Assembly: GCA_023055425.1 (NCBI GenBank)
Contig: JALGPY010000004.1
Location: 112,447,504 to 112,511,503, forward strand
Origin: Linanthus parryae
Lineage: Eukaryota; Streptophyta; Magnoliopsida; Ericales; Polemoniaceae
Direction: 5' to 3'
Length of the DNA: 64,000 bases
This document shows, piece by piece, positions 23,553 through 35,091 of this stretch (position 1 is its first letter; each line of letters begins with the position of its first letter). The notes under the pieces were generated by a model. The model was given only the letters and a program-made list of their open reading frames with translations, searched no databases and had not been told where the DNA came from. The position numbers and the translations under genes are program-made.

Positions 23553-25027
23553 AGTATTCTAATAGAGTGACGTTCACTGTAATTCTTTACAAATTATGAA
23601 AAAATATTTGTTTTACTTAATGAAATATGTATGATAACGTGATTGGTACAATTAAATTATAATCATGTTTATGTTTAGGGGCGGATCAATATATTTATCA
23701 AAGTGTAAGCTAAAATGTTGTAACCAATTTAAGCGTGGACTTTTGGCCCATTAAAAATCTTTAGGGCCCAATTGTGTTTAAAATAGTTGAAATAAGTTAT
23801 TGGGCGCAAAAATATATTATAAGTGATGACTAATTTGGATACATGCATGAAAACCAGTGTAAATTATCACATTACATTATCAATATCAAATAAATTCAAC
23901 TATTGGAGGCTATAACGCATGTGAAGGACTAATCTAAATAAATCTACTGGTAAAATGTAATAAATATAAAAATGAGTAGTTGTCCTCATTTCGGGTCTGC
24001 CCTATTTCATGTTTTATAACAAACTTTGTTCATGTGCTATAAATCATATTATTCTATTTATATAATTTTTCTAAATGAAAAAGCTTTATTGCTCACTCTT
24101 CATACATATTTTGGTTTATAGTATGAAACAACGCGTGTGTGTCGTTTAGTGTATATTCAAATTCACCTTTTTTACATTTGTAAATCCATAGCTTGTGAAA
24201 AGAACTAGTTTTATAAATACGCTTGTGCAAAAAAAAATTATAACTTCAGTAATAAAGAACTTATTGGAATAATTTTTACAATTTAAGGAATAAGAAGAAG
24301 TACTTCTGGATCCCATATACCTATATTGACGATGCGCGGGAAAGTCAACTGTTTGCCTTGAGGGTCACGCTCCAGTGGACTCTATTTCTTTTTCACTTTC
24401 TCATAACAAAGGCTACAATTTCTTTATCTGCTCCGCTGCACTTTGTGTAATAAATTGATATTTTTATAGGGTGAAATGAATTTATATCTTATAATATTCA
24501 CATGTTAATAATTTATTAACATAATTACTTCTTTTGAGAATTAAACAAAAAAGTGTCTGAAACTTATGTATTTATATTATTCATTGGAATTATTATGATA
24601 CTATAATATAGAATTTACACTAGTATGATTATTTTAATTCGAATAACGAATCGAGAAAGTACTAAGAATTCGATAAAATTGTCCAAGTAAGACTCTCTAT
24701 CTTTCTATTTTATCAGATGTATCTACATAATTAAATTATGATGTAATCCTACAAATGTATAATTGTTTTATGTGTCAATATTATCCTTAGTATGAATCTA
24801 ATTGTCGAATCATCACAACTAAGAAACTATAGTGTTTGATTCAACTAAGAAACTATAGTGTTTATGCAATTATTTATCTTGAATATGAGATTACATATTT
24901 TTAAAGGGTAAAATGAAATAATATCTTATAGTGCTCACCACCTCAGAGTTCGAAAAATTATTACTTATTTTTGAGAATTGAGTAAAATATGTTTGAACTC
25001 ATGTATATATTTACTCAAAAAGAGACT

Positions 25028-25039
25028 CATATATGTATG

Positions 25040-25075
<36 letters not shown>

Positions 25076-25092
25076 TACATACATATATATGT
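25028..25092. repeat. (TA)n(CA)n microsatellite
   Basis: Compound dinucleotide run: GTATGTATATATAT, then ACACACAC, then ACATACATATAT. Confidence 0.9.
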
Positions 25093-25406
25093 ATAATATA
25101 AAATTTATTGGACTATTAGTTAAATATATTTGGCCTCTATCATTTTTGCATCCAACAACATATTTTTAATAGTAAAATCACATCACCGAGAATAATGAAA
25201 AAATTATGAACACTACAATACTGAAATAAATAATTATTGAATATTGTAATAACGTGTATTATTGACGAAACTGAAGTTCATTACAGTATTTATACCATTG
25301 GTTATATAAACCATGGTTGGTTAACAACTAACTATAGTTCTAACAGAATGACTAATTATTACACATAAGCCCTTCTACTTTCTGCATATTGCATACATTC
25401 CTTACG

Positions 25407-26002
25407 TAGGGGTGTAAGGAAAATCGAATAAACGGCTCTAACCGACCGAACCAAACCGAAATCCTTGGTTTTGGACGGTTTGTTTGGATGTTCGGTTTAC
25501 GAATGGTTCAAGTTCTAACAAACCGGTCTAATCGGTTTGGTTTTCGGTTTATAAAAATGTCACACCGCACCAAACCAGACCGAACCGATATGCGCCTATT
25601 GTACTTTTATTAAAACATATATTTCTTAAAGTATATTAAATAATCTAAAAACATAGAATGCAAGTAGATAGATTCAATTAAAATCATCATATTAATATTA
25701 ATCTTTTCTATTTCTCTCAAGCTCCATCGTAAACGATAGTCATGCAATTTTTTTTTACGTATATTTAAACTCTTTCCCCCCTTAAATTTAAAATTCTTTG
25801 ACAATGCAGTATTATAATATCAATTCAATAATGTCTATGCAAACCGACCGAACCGAACCAAACCGATTTTTTCCGGCTTGAATCGGTTGGGTTCATCATT
25901 TCAAATGGTTTGATTTGGTTAAAAAATTAGTAAACCGATGTATTCGGTTTGGTTTATGGTTTTTGCACAAACCGCACCAAACCGAACCGCTTACACCCCT
26001 AG
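25407..26002. mobile_element. MITE with TAGGGGTGTAAG ends
   Basis: About 595 bp bounded by TAGGGGTGTAAG and CTTACACCCCTA as inverted ends. Interior carries many AACCGAACC/GGTTCGGTT units near both ends, forming long stem arms. A hAT-type non-autonomous family is likely; an 8-bp duplication could not be confirmed. Confidence 0.7.
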
Positions 26003-26007
26003 TTTTA

Positions 26008-28060
26008 TGAAGACCTATACACTATCCTCATCTTGGGTGACTAGAATTTTTTGCATAGATTTTGTGTAGTTTAATTACTTATACAATCCTTCTTGGGTGA
26101 CTAGATTTTTTTTACATAGATTTATAAGTTTAATGACCTATATTACGTATAAATCACACCGATTATTGGTGCATGGCATTAACATTTCCAATCAAATGTT
26201 GTTGCCCCTCAATTAAGGGAATGTTATCCTTCCAGGATGACTAGAAATTTTTGCATATATTTTTGTGTAGTATAACGACCTATACGATCCTTCTTGGGTT
26301 ACTAGAATTTTTCACATAGCAATTGTGTAGTTTAATATTACCTTATACTACGTATAAGTCACCTTTGTGTTGAATATTGCTTGAAGGTCACCTCTACAAG
26401 CAGAATTTCTGCTGCTTAAATTGTCACTTCGACATAAATTCAATTTTGATAATTAGGACTTTTTAAACTATCGCATCAGTTGTCTAGCTGTACACTTTTG
26501 CTAAATAGCGTATTTGGGAATCTAACGATCAATAGATGTTTCTAAAAGAGTCCCGCATTGGTCGACCTATAATTGTTTTATAAGTAAATATTAATGATAA
26601 CTTTTAACCCATTTGCACCCACTATTGGTGTATGACATTAACATTTTGAATCAGATGTTGCTGCCCCTCAATTAGGGGTATGTTATCCTTCTTGGATGAC
26701 TAGAACTTTTTGCGTAGTTTTGTGTGGTTTTATGAAGACCTATATACTATCCCCTTCTTTGGTGACTAGAATTTTTTGCATAGTTGTTCTGTAGTTTAAT
26801 ATAACTTATACTACGTATAAGTCACATTTGTGTTGAATATTGCTTGCAGGTCATCTCTTCAAGAATCAGTAATTCTACTTCTTAAATTGTCATTTTAACA
26901 TAAATTCAATCTTTGATAATTAGAAATTTTCTGAAATATCCCATCAATTGTCTAGCTGTATACGTTTGCTAAATAGCATATCTGGGTGTCTAAGATATAT
27001 AGATGTTCCAATAAGAGTCTCGCCTTGGTCAACCTACAAATGTTTTGTAAGTAAATATTAATGATAATTTTCAATCCTTATCACACCTATTACCGGTGTA
27101 TGTCATTAACATTTCTCATCAGATGTTGTTTCCTCTCAATTAGGGGAATGTTATCCTTCTTGGATGACTAGAACTTTTTGCATAGATTTTTTGTAGTTTA
27201 ATGACCTATACTATCCTTCTTGGGTGACTAGAATTTTTCCCCATAGCTTCTGTGTACCTTTTTTGTAGCTCAATTTAACCAATACTATATATAAGTCACA
27301 TTTGTGTTGAATATTGCTTCAAGCAACAATAATTCTGCTGCTTAAATTGTCATATTAACATTAATTCAATCTTTGATAATTAGGAATTTTATGAATTATC
27401 CCATCAGTCGTCTAGCTGTATACGCCTGCTAAATAGCGTATATGAGCGTCTAACGATCTATAGATGTTCCTAAAAGAGTCCCGCATTGGCCAACCTTTAA
27501 ATTATGTGTAAGTAAATATTAATGAATTTTGTTATTCCTTCTCAAACCCACTATTGGTATATGTCATTAACTTTTCCAATCAGATGTTGCCCCTCAGTTA
27601 GGGGAATGTTATCCTTCTTGGACAACTAAAACTTTTTACATTACTGGAATGTCATCCACTAGAACTTTTTACGTAGATTTTGTGTAGTTTAATGACCTAT
27701 ACTATCCTCTTCTTATGTGACTAGATTTTTTCACATAACTTTTGTGTAGTTTAATATAACATTTACTACGTATAAATCACCTTTGTGTTGAATATTGCTT
27801 GAAGGTCACCTCTTCAAGCAGCAGTAATTCTGCTGCTTAAATTGTCATTTTAACATAACTTTAACCTTTGATAATTAGTATTTTTTTGCACTATCCCGTC
27901 AGTTGTCTACCTGTATAAGTTTGCTAAATAGCATATCTGGGCCTCTAACAATCTATAAATGTTCCTAAAAGAGTCCCGCATTGTTCAACCTATAAATGCT
28001 TTGTATGTTTAAAGACCAATACTTTGTTAGCAGGCCACTATTGATCTATACCATAGTGGT
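26008..28060 (+). repeat. ~460-bp tandem repeat (satellite-like), about 4.5 units
   Basis: Each unit contains the same marker phrases in order: CTTCTTGGATGACTAGAA, TATACTACGTATAAGTCAC, TTGAATATTGCTTG, AGCAGTAATTCTGCTGCTTA, GAGTCCCGCATTGG, and CCCCTCAATTAGGGG. The last recurs at 26205, 26664, 27132 and 27590, giving spacings of 459, 468 and 458 bp. No coding potential. The left side is cut by the MITE ending at 26002. A second, shorter array is at 50085-50935. Confidence 0.85.
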
Positions 28061-28111
28061 GTTCACGGTCTGGTTCGGTTGGTCTTGTACCACCAATGAA
28101 GTCCACACCAA

Positions 28112-28593
28112 CATAGTTATTAAATCCAGACCGCCCCGCCGATCCAACCGGTAACCCGGAACCGGTCCAGGTCACTACTCGGTTCGTATATGCCACTGAC
28201 TCGGCCAAACCCGGTCAAACTTGGCCGGTTTTTAAATAACTCGGTGACCCGGTCCTGGTTAAATGGGTTGAACCGGTCCGGGAAGCGTTCCGGAATTTTC
28301 TTACTTTAAGTATTAAAAAATAAATTGAAATTCTCGTTTAAACATTGTTATTGAACGTTTGTGTGATTTTACTCATAATAAATGTAAAAAATGTTAAACA
28401 ACACATAGAATTAATAATTTGAGTTATTATATATCAATTTTTAATATATTTCACTATAAATATGTAGTATAATATATTATTAATAATTTGTTATTGACCC
28501 ACTGGTCCGACCAGTGACCCACCAGTTGGACCGGTGACCCAGTGACGCGGCATATCTGTCGGGTCAACCACCGGTCCGGGTTTAGTAACTATG
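28112..28593. mobile_element. MITE with CATAGTTAxTAAA ends
   Basis: 482-bp element; left end CATAGTTATTAAATCCAGACCG pairs with right end CGGTCCGGGTTTAGTAACTATG with a few mismatches. CACACCA flanks both sides (28104-28110 and 28594-28600, one extra A on the left). The same site without the insertion is seen at about 50980-50990, which confirms the insertion boundaries. Confidence 0.85.
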
Positions 28594-28732
28594 CACACCA
28601 GTATATGCCGGTTCAATTCTGTTAGTACCTATATTTTTTTAGACTATTACGTGCAACTTAATTGTTTTAAAAAAAAAACTGGACTTTGAAGTGCTATTTG
28701 ATTCTCAATTCAGTGAAAAATAAATATTATAC

Positions 28733-29104
28733 TGATACGGGTACGTATCCAACACAAGTCAGGGTTAAGAAGATGACCCTGCGACGTGAGGACCAGAACC
28801 GTGCTCCTCCATAGTATTTGATCGACTACGTGCCAAAGTAGTTGGTAGTTAGGACGTTATTATGTTGATTTATTATTAGAAAAGAGTTATTGTATTTTCT
28901 CAAAATTTCGGGGTCCTGAGAATATTTAGCAGAGTTATTTAGTATTTATATGTGTTAGGGCCAGTTTATTTTTTATGAGAAGAATTGAATCGTTTGTTTA
29001 TTTTAGTTCATAAACCCTAGTTTGGAGATTCATCTGCTTCTCGAATCGTAGGTCGGACATTGTAACATCTCAAATAGCTACACAAACGATATAGATACGT
29101 ATCA
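28733..29104. mobile_element. Probable solo LTR (TGATACG...CGTATCA)
   Basis: 372 bp with inverted ends TGATACG/CGTATCA. It is absent from the paralogous site near 51115, where AAATAACTATTAAGATC is continuous. No clean 5-bp duplication is seen, so the boundaries are uncertain by a few bases. Confidence 0.55.
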
Positions 29105-29271
29105 TAAGATTGTCTAGATCTGCGACTTGCAGCAATTTATGGACTTTTTCTTTAAGCCATTGATGTTTCAAGAAGAAGATTGGATGTCAATAAAATAGTA
29201 GGGGAAGGGTTGAACCGTAGAAGATTAATTGGAAGGTCATTTTTACTCTCACCCAAAATCACGAGTAGATT

Positions 29272-29420
29272 GTTGGGTATTATGTGTGAGCAGTTTGTCC
29301 CACATCGGGATGGTGAACTTGAGGTTCATGGTTAATATAGTATGATTTGGGTCCTAACTCATAAGGTTGACCTTTTGGGTTAGTGGGTGTCCCAGATCAT
29401 ACTATAGTGTCGCGGTGCTT
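29272..29420 (+). mobile_element. TRIM-LTR-like fragment with TGTCCCACATCGG
   Basis: TGTTGGGTATTATGTG followed by GTCCCACATCG (29297-29307) and a TATA-like sequence is typical of the start of plant TRIM LTRs. The end of the LTR is not clear. Confidence 0.4.
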
Positions 29421-29679
29421 ACATAGACTGAGTGTGCTGAAGTATATTTTTTATTTATTTGTAGGATGCCTGATGCGGAAATCTTTTACGAACATCCAAA
29501 TATATTATTTAGCAAATATATGCAGCTAGAATATATTATTTAGCAAATATATGCAGCTAGACAACTGATACTCATTGTTGCACATAGAAGAGTTCTGGTA
29601 GGGAACGAGCAGGAAAAACAGAACAATTGAGGCAACGAGCAGGAAAAACAGAACAATTAAGTTTTAACTGAATATTGGT

Positions 29680-29830
29680 AGGGCCGCGCGGACGCAGGCC
29701 CCCGCTGCAACAAATAATGACGTAGACTCCACCGCTTGGGTGGATCTTAGGCTAGTGCCCCTCCTAAGTGCAGTGGAGGTCACCAACCTAGGCCATGAGC
29801 CTTCTTCATCGTTCATTGACCCCGTCCAGG
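29680..29830 (-). repeat. GC-rich SINE-like segment, copy B
   Basis: Nearly identical to 2365-2515, including GCTGCAACAAATAATGACG and GTGGAGGTCACCAACC. Same tentative SINE assignment. Confidence 0.35.
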
Positions 29831-30238
29831 TAAGTACTTTGTCAGTAGCACCCAGCTCTCTTTAAGTACTCCTGCACCTCTACTTCCTTGGTCTTGTGCT
29901 CCTCAGTACCGGTGTGGGACTCAAAGCCAATAAAAGTTGATAACAACTTCAATATTCCAGTTTCTACTAATGGTTGACAAATGGCCTGTGTTGTTACCAA
30001 AACGGTTTCAAGAAAAGGTATAAAATTTTACATCTCCAATATCTACAAAAGAACTACTTCTTTTAGAGTTATGTGTTGTCTGTCCAGGTAATTAGTAAAT
30101 TGCTTGGGGACACAGAGGTCTCCTGGCACAACAAAGTACTTCGCACTTCTCTGCAACTAAAACGATTGACCATTGCTGTTAAGTATTGTATTTCTATTAT
30201 TCTTTGTTAATGTGTCTTGTATTTATGTAATTATTCAG

Positions 30239-30385
30239 ATTTCTCTCCAATGGCAAGAATTTATTGGCATCGGAGGATACGTTATCAACTTCACAGATAA
30301 ATGATAAGATGGATCACCTTGTACACAAACATTGGACAAATTGTAGTCTCTTACTGGAGGGAAGATTTTCGGCTTCCCGGGTGGA
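30239..30385 (+). pseudogene. Jacalin lectin last-exon remnant, copy B
   Basis: After a CAG acceptor the frame begins ISLQWQEFIGIGGYVINFTDK and then meets stops; LTGGKIFGFPG can be read in another frame. Duplicate of 2908-3057, with slightly better preservation of GGYVINFT. Confidence 0.75.
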
Positions 30386-30752
30386 TTTGTTTAGTTTCTT
30401 TCATTTCTTATTTTTATTTTTTCGTCTGGAAAGTGATTGTTTCTGATGACATGATGCTGGTAACTCAAAACTTATGTAGAAATTTCACAATAGTATGCAC
30501 AGAGAATCATTCATGACTTTTTTTGTAATTTCAAACAAGAGAAAATCTAAGTACAACATATTAAGTGCAACATACTCTTCACTTTTGTAATCATTCATCA
30601 CTTTAGTAATGAATTTGGATCTCTGGGTAATCACTGCATCTTAACAAAATCCATCAACTGATGTAGTAGGCCTCTTGAGCTCCTCTGATGAAATATCCGA
30701 GAAATATAAGAAAAGCAACATAATCTTCGCAAGTCAGGGGAGTGTAGTTTGG

Positions 30753-31463
30753 TTATAGCAAATCGTAGTAACTTGTTGCTCCACTTGAGCTCCTCTGATA
30801 AATGGTTTCCCCCATTCCATTCACGGCAACAACATACTGAAAACCAGCATCATTCTTCTGAGCATACCTCCCCGCAAGAGAATGCGGGCTATCACTTTCT
30901 TCAGCTGGATCTACCAGAAACATCCTTAACATCACCCTCTTGGACCCTCCTTTGGAATCATCATCATTATACTTCTGAATCATATGTTGAACATCCTCTT
31001 CGGTACACACAGATATAAGGGCATCTAGATCCTCCCCTGGGACCTGATACTTAATTTTGTGAAGTTGGCTCCAAATCTCAGAGGTTTTCTTTTCAAGATC
31101 GCTAAAAGTCAAGTTGTTCTTCATGATGGAAACAAGGTGTGTTTCTCCTCTAATATATCTAAGCTTCCCGTCACATGGTCGTGGCAATATTTTCCCCCCA
31201 AAGCTGCACAAGAACTTCATCTCTTCATCAAAAGAAGCTCTTGAGCCATAACCACATGGCTTGTGGTGTGAATTAAGACTAGTATCCAGGGCATCAAAAG
31301 TAGAAACTGTTGGATCAGAGCAACCTATATCAGAAGAAGAATGCTTAGTAGTAGTCTTTGTTATGCCATTCCCAGTGAAGTCCTCCTTATCATCGTGTGT
31401 GTGTAAGACAACATCAAAAGCCTTTTGCTCTGTTTCAGCAGAATATTGAGTGTCCATGCACAT
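30753..31463 (-). CDS. Single-PB1 protein, copy B
   Basis: 236-aa frame. PB1 domain at residues ~82-180: MKFLCSFGGKILPRPCDGKL, a β-strand RYIRGETHLVSIMKNN, DLEKKTSEIW, then OPCA QVPGEDLDALISVCTEEDVQ and MIQKYNDDD. The tail (HSLAGRYAQKN...FQYVVAVNGMGETIYQRSS) resembles the sequence that follows PB1 in plant Raf-like PB1 kinases, but no kinase follows. The N-terminus is damaged: relative to the other copies, an indel near 31440 forces the start to MCMDTQ, and the former 5' part of the gene is separated by a solo LTR at 31564-32383. A shortened protein is possible; a decaying gene is equally likely. Confidence 0.55.
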   Translation of the reverse strand: MCMDTQYSAETEQKAFDVVLHTHDDKEDFTGNGITKTTTKHSSSDIGCSDPTVSTFDALDTSLNSHHKPCGYGSRASFDEEMKFLCSFGGKILPRPCDGKLRYIRGETHLVSIMKNNLTFSDLEKKTSEIWSQLHKIKYQVPGEDLDALISVCTEEDVQHMIQKYNDDDSKGGSKRVMLRMFLVDPAEESDSPHSLAGRYAQKNDAGFQYVVAVNGMGETIYQRSSSGATSYYDLL

Positions 31464-32470
31464 AATCCAAACTGCTTATACAAAGAGGCTGGTGGTTGTT
31501 CTCTGCTTCCTTTGGATACCTCTGCTTCCTTTAGAAGCTGCTGTTGAAAATTGGATATCTAATTGTTGGTGAAAAACACTAAAATTAACGATTTTAGTAG
31601 GGAAAATTTGATTAACAACGCATGACCAAGAACATAGAGAAAGCAAATCAAGAAGGCAAATAGCAAAGAAATTAGATATTGTATGAAAGAAAAGAAGGAA
31701 CATGACATACCTCTGTTCACGATGGAACAGGTAAAACACGAATGCAGCTGAGTCGCCAGGTCTTGCGAAGAAGGCCTGACTGCTCTTGAAGAAATAATCG
31801 CCCCCACTTACACTGTATTGGGATCCGGCGATAATCCTTCCAGGATAAAACAGCTCTGATCCTCCTCGTTACAGCAGCGATGAAGATCACTTCGACTCGC
31901 ACCTCAGTTTGCCAGAGAAAGAGAGAATTTTTTCTGTTGAGAGATGAACCAGAGAAAAACGTACCGCAATGTTAAAACGTTTTGACTATTTCAATTAGAT
32001 TGATCCATCAGTTTTTGGTAAAACTGATCATACTAATTGATTGCCCATTAATCTCACATTAAAACGGTTAATTTAAATTAATCACCCAATAAACTGGTGA
32101 GTAATAAAAATTAGCTATATCATAACCTCTCGCCGGGTCACGAGACATTTCGCCCTAAACGCCGGGTTGCGCGCATGTGTGTGTGCGCGAGGCACACAAT
32201 AACACCCATGGCTCTCCACACACCTTAGTAATTGTACACTACCCTTGTGTGTGAAACCAAATATACCCACCTACCACCACTTTGAGCAACAATGTGGGAC
32301 AAATAATGCTCTTGGTTTCAAGCTTCTTCAAGCTACCAAGAACATCACCATTTCTCTATGGATTTAACATCCAACTTCCAACACTAATCAACACTGGTGA
32401 GAAGTCCTCACCCGTCTCCCGGTCTCTGAGAGACTCAGACTGTAGCACCAATCGCATCAACCCATCCTTC
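31464..32470 (-). pseudogene. 5' part of single-PB1 gene, interrupted by solo LTR
   Basis: On both sides of the LTR the minus strand retains the family N-terminus: LVLQSESLRDRETGEDFSP at about 32395-32460, and a Gln/Lys-rich linker (FQQQLLKEAE) at 31490-31558. The LTR entered between them at CTAAT. After it, the frame no longer joins that of 30753-31463. Confidence 0.65.
31564..32383. mobile_element. Solo LTR, 820 bp, TSD CTAAT
   Basis: Begins TGTTGGTGAAAA and ends CTTCCAACA, inverted TGTTGG/CCAACA. Flanked by CTAAT at 31559-31563 and 32384-32388. Absent from copy A of the duplication. Inserted in the 5' coding part of the single-PB1 gene. Confidence 0.9.
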
Positions 32471-32699
32471 TTCTAATTGAAGAATTTTTGCTTTTGCACG
32501 GGTCTGTTTTATAAAGAACTTTCTGTCTCCATCACTGAAGTGGAGTTCTGATGTGGGACAATTAACAACACTACATCAATTTGGAGACAAATTATCTACT
32601 ACTCTATATTGGATTTGTACTACCACTGGAATTTGTGAACGTGTGTGGTTGTGAGAAATAGAGATGGAAATCAAGAGAAGACAACGGGAAGAATTTCTT

Positions 32700-32845
32700 T
32701 GCATCGGGGATAAGTTGCAAACTACACAAATGATAAGAGCGGCTCTATTATTAGAAGATTGATCACATTGTACACAAACAGGGGAAAATTGCCGTCCCTC
32801 ACTGGAGGGATGAATGTCGGTTTCCGGTTTATTTGGAATGGATGA
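32700..32845 (+). pseudogene. Jacalin lectin last-exon remnant, copy B
   Basis: Reads RLITLYTNRGKLPSLTGGM followed by NVGFRFIWNG. Duplicate of 4345-4497. Confidence 0.7.
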
Positions 32846-33480
32846 TGAATTCTGATAAAAGGATGTCATCGCTTGAATATGGAAAATGCTAATTAACTTC
32901 TCTACAATAGTAACTGAGAACAGTAATTACGATAACATGCACGGAGAATCATTCATGACTTTTGTAATTTGAAACAAGAGAAAGTGTAAGTACAACATAT
33001 CAAATAAGTCAGTAGAATATTTTGAATCTTGGTGAATCTCTTTACTCTTGAGTATCCATTCTCAGCCTAAAGAAGGGCCTTCCTTAATCCCAGAGCTTGA
33101 GCTTCAACTGGAGATAAACCCATAAACTCAATAGAGTATGCTGAGAAACTTCTTTCACCCAAGATCTCGCTTCATCCCGTCTGAGATCAAACAACTCTTT
33201 CACCATTCTTCTTGGGTATGAACAAATTAAGAGACTTCTGACCATCAAATCACCCCCATTGCAACCCAAAAATTACATTGTCTTCTCGTTACACACACGT
33301 ACTTCTTTGCCAAACCGCCACCATCCAGTACCAGACGTCGCCACAGCTCATCTCTAGTAACCCAAATCAGACAGAATTCATTCCATAATTTGAGATTTCG
33401 AAGGAATTAATGCAGCACTTGTGCTCAGTAGTAAAACCATTGCATTCACCACAATAACAACAACATCACGCTGAAAATAA

Positions 33481-34674
33481 TCATAATTTTTGCTGAGCAT
33501 TCCTCCCCACAAGAGAATGCAGGCCATCATTTTCAGTTGGAGTTGCTACCAGAAATATCCGAAACCACTTGGACCCTCTTCTGAAATCTTCATCATACTC
33601 CTGAATCATATGTCGAAAATCCTCCTCGGAACACACTGATATCAGTGGATCTAGATCCTCTCCTGGAAGCTGATATTTAATCTTGAAAAGGTGATTGCAA
33701 ATAGCAGAGATTTTCTTTTCAAGATCCTTAAAAGTCAAGTTGTTCTTCGTGATGGAAACAAGGTGTGTTTCTCCTCCAACATATCTAAGCTTCCCGTCAC
33801 ATGGTCGTGGCAATATTTCCCTCCCGAAGCTGCACAAGAACTTCATCTTCTGATTTAAAGAACCATCATTAGCTGTCTTCCCCGCGAGAGAATGCATCCC
33901 ATCACTCCCAATTGGATCTACCAGAAACATCCTTAACATCTCAGAACCTCCTCTTCTGAAATCTTCATCGTACTCCTGAATCATAATTTGGACATCCTCC
34001 TCGGAACACACAGATATTAGTGCATCTAGATCCTCCCCTGGGAGCTGATATTTTATTTTGTGAACTTGATTGCAAATCGCCAAGGTTTCCTTCTGTAGAT
34101 CGCCAAAAGTAAAGTTTTTCTTGAAGGAAAGAATCTGTGTTTGTCCTCCAACATATGTAAGCTTCCCGTCACATGGCCGTGGCATTATTCTCCCCCCAAA
34201 GCTGCACTGGATCTTCATATTTTCATCATAACCACATGGCTTCTGGTGTGAATTAAGAGTAGTTCCCAAGGCATTAGAAGTAGGAATTGTTGGATCACAG
34301 CAACCTCCATCATGAGAATGTTGAGTAACATGTATTAGGCCATTCCCAGTGAAGTCCTCCTTATCATCTTGTCTGGGTAAAATATCATCAAAAGCCTTTT
34401 GCTCCGTTACTGCCGCATATGACCTTCCATGCACATAATCAAAAGTAGTGCTAGTGGTTCCAGAAGATTCAGAATCTTTTCTTACCCAAAGAAGCTGGTG
34501 GTTGTTCTCAACTTTATATTCTGCTTTCTTTGGCTGCTGATGTTGCTGGTAATAATCCATAGTAGGTGGCGCAGGTAACCGGCCTCCTCGACATCTGAAA
34601 ACCCAGCCTGGAGAGAACTCCTCGCCAGTCTGCCGATCTCTGAAAAACTCCGACTGTAGCATCAAACCTAACAT
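33481..34674 (-). CDS. Tandem PB1-domain protein, copy B (no kinase domain)
   Basis: Complete 397-aa single-exon ORF. PB1-1 at residues 152-252 (MKIQCSFGG, GKLTYVGGQTQ, OPCA motif 210-236) and PB1-2 at 276-377 (MKFLCSFGREILPRPCDGKL, OPCA 336-362). Each domain ends with LRMFLV or FRIFLV. Between them lies a short linker (PIGSDGMHSLAGKTANDGSL). The N-terminal ~80 residues contain LQSEFFRDRQTGEEFSPG and a 13-residue Lys-rich insert (KKAEYKVENN) missing from copy A. Two OPCA-bearing PB1 domains in one chain would allow bridging of partners with basic PB1 faces; that is inference. Both copies are intact while neighbours decay, which suggests selection. No introns are visible. Confidence 0.78.
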   Translation of the reverse strand: MLGLMLQSEFFRDRQTGEEFSPGWVFRCRGGRLPAPPTMDYYQQHQQPKKAEYKVENNHQLLWVRKDSESSGTTSTTFDYVHGRSYAAVTEQKAFDDILPRQDDKEDFTGNGLIHVTQHSHDGGCCDPTIPTSNALGTTLNSHQKPCGYDENMKIQCSFGGRIMPRPCDGKLTYVGGQTQILSFKKNFTFGDLQKETLAICNQVHKIKYQLPGEDLDALISVCSEEDVQIMIQEYDEDFRRGGSEMLRMFLVDPIGSDGMHSLAGKTANDGSLNQKMKFLCSFGREILPRPCDGKLRYVGGETHLVSITKNNLTFKDLEKKISAICNHLFKIKYQLPGEDLDPLISVCSEEDFRHMIQEYDEDFRRGSKWFRIFLVATPTENDGLHSLVGRNAQQKL

Positions 34675-35091
34675 CCCAGCAGCGTTAAAATTAAGTTTGT
34701 TGTTTATTATTGCGACGATATATTCTTAATTCTAGCATGACAGGGTCTTTTAATACTAGCTAGTATTGCTTGGGACACAAGGGTCGTGCCCTATACTAAT
34801 CCAACCTGAAGTACGAAAACAAATTTCAAATATCGTCTCATTCTCCTAATCCTTGTCGGAGACCCATTGCCTGCACAACCCTAGTAGTTTTACAAATACC
34901 ACTATTGCCTCCCTTCTTCTGCAACCCACCGATTAACATACACAACTCTTTCACACAAATTGTGATAACGTCCATCAACAACAATGTGCTATTTGGTAAA
35001 ATCTTCCTTGCCTTCTCATTCACTATTCACAATATTAAATAGTAATTACAAATATCCAAATTACACAACTAGTCCTCTATTAAGTATAAAC

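Larger units (their letters stand above)
23195..25406. other. AT-rich intergenic DNA
   Basis: No gene or RNA recognised apart from the Helitron-like end at 23522-23550 and the microsatellite at 25028-25092. Confidence 0.5.
29437..34990. repeat. Segmental duplication, copy B
   Basis: Colinear with 2157-6590 plus the short flanks at 6844-6882 and 8005-8030. Lacks the two MITEs of copy A, but has a private 820-bp solo LTR at 31564-32383. Confidence 0.85.

Noticed and set aside
25407..26002. CRISPR-like or regulatory repeat of CCGAACC
   Set aside because: Inverted ends and repeat arms fit a MITE; a plant genome has no CRISPR arrays.
28733..29104. Confident solo LTR
   Set aside because: Ends look right but no 5-bp duplication was found, so kept only as probable.
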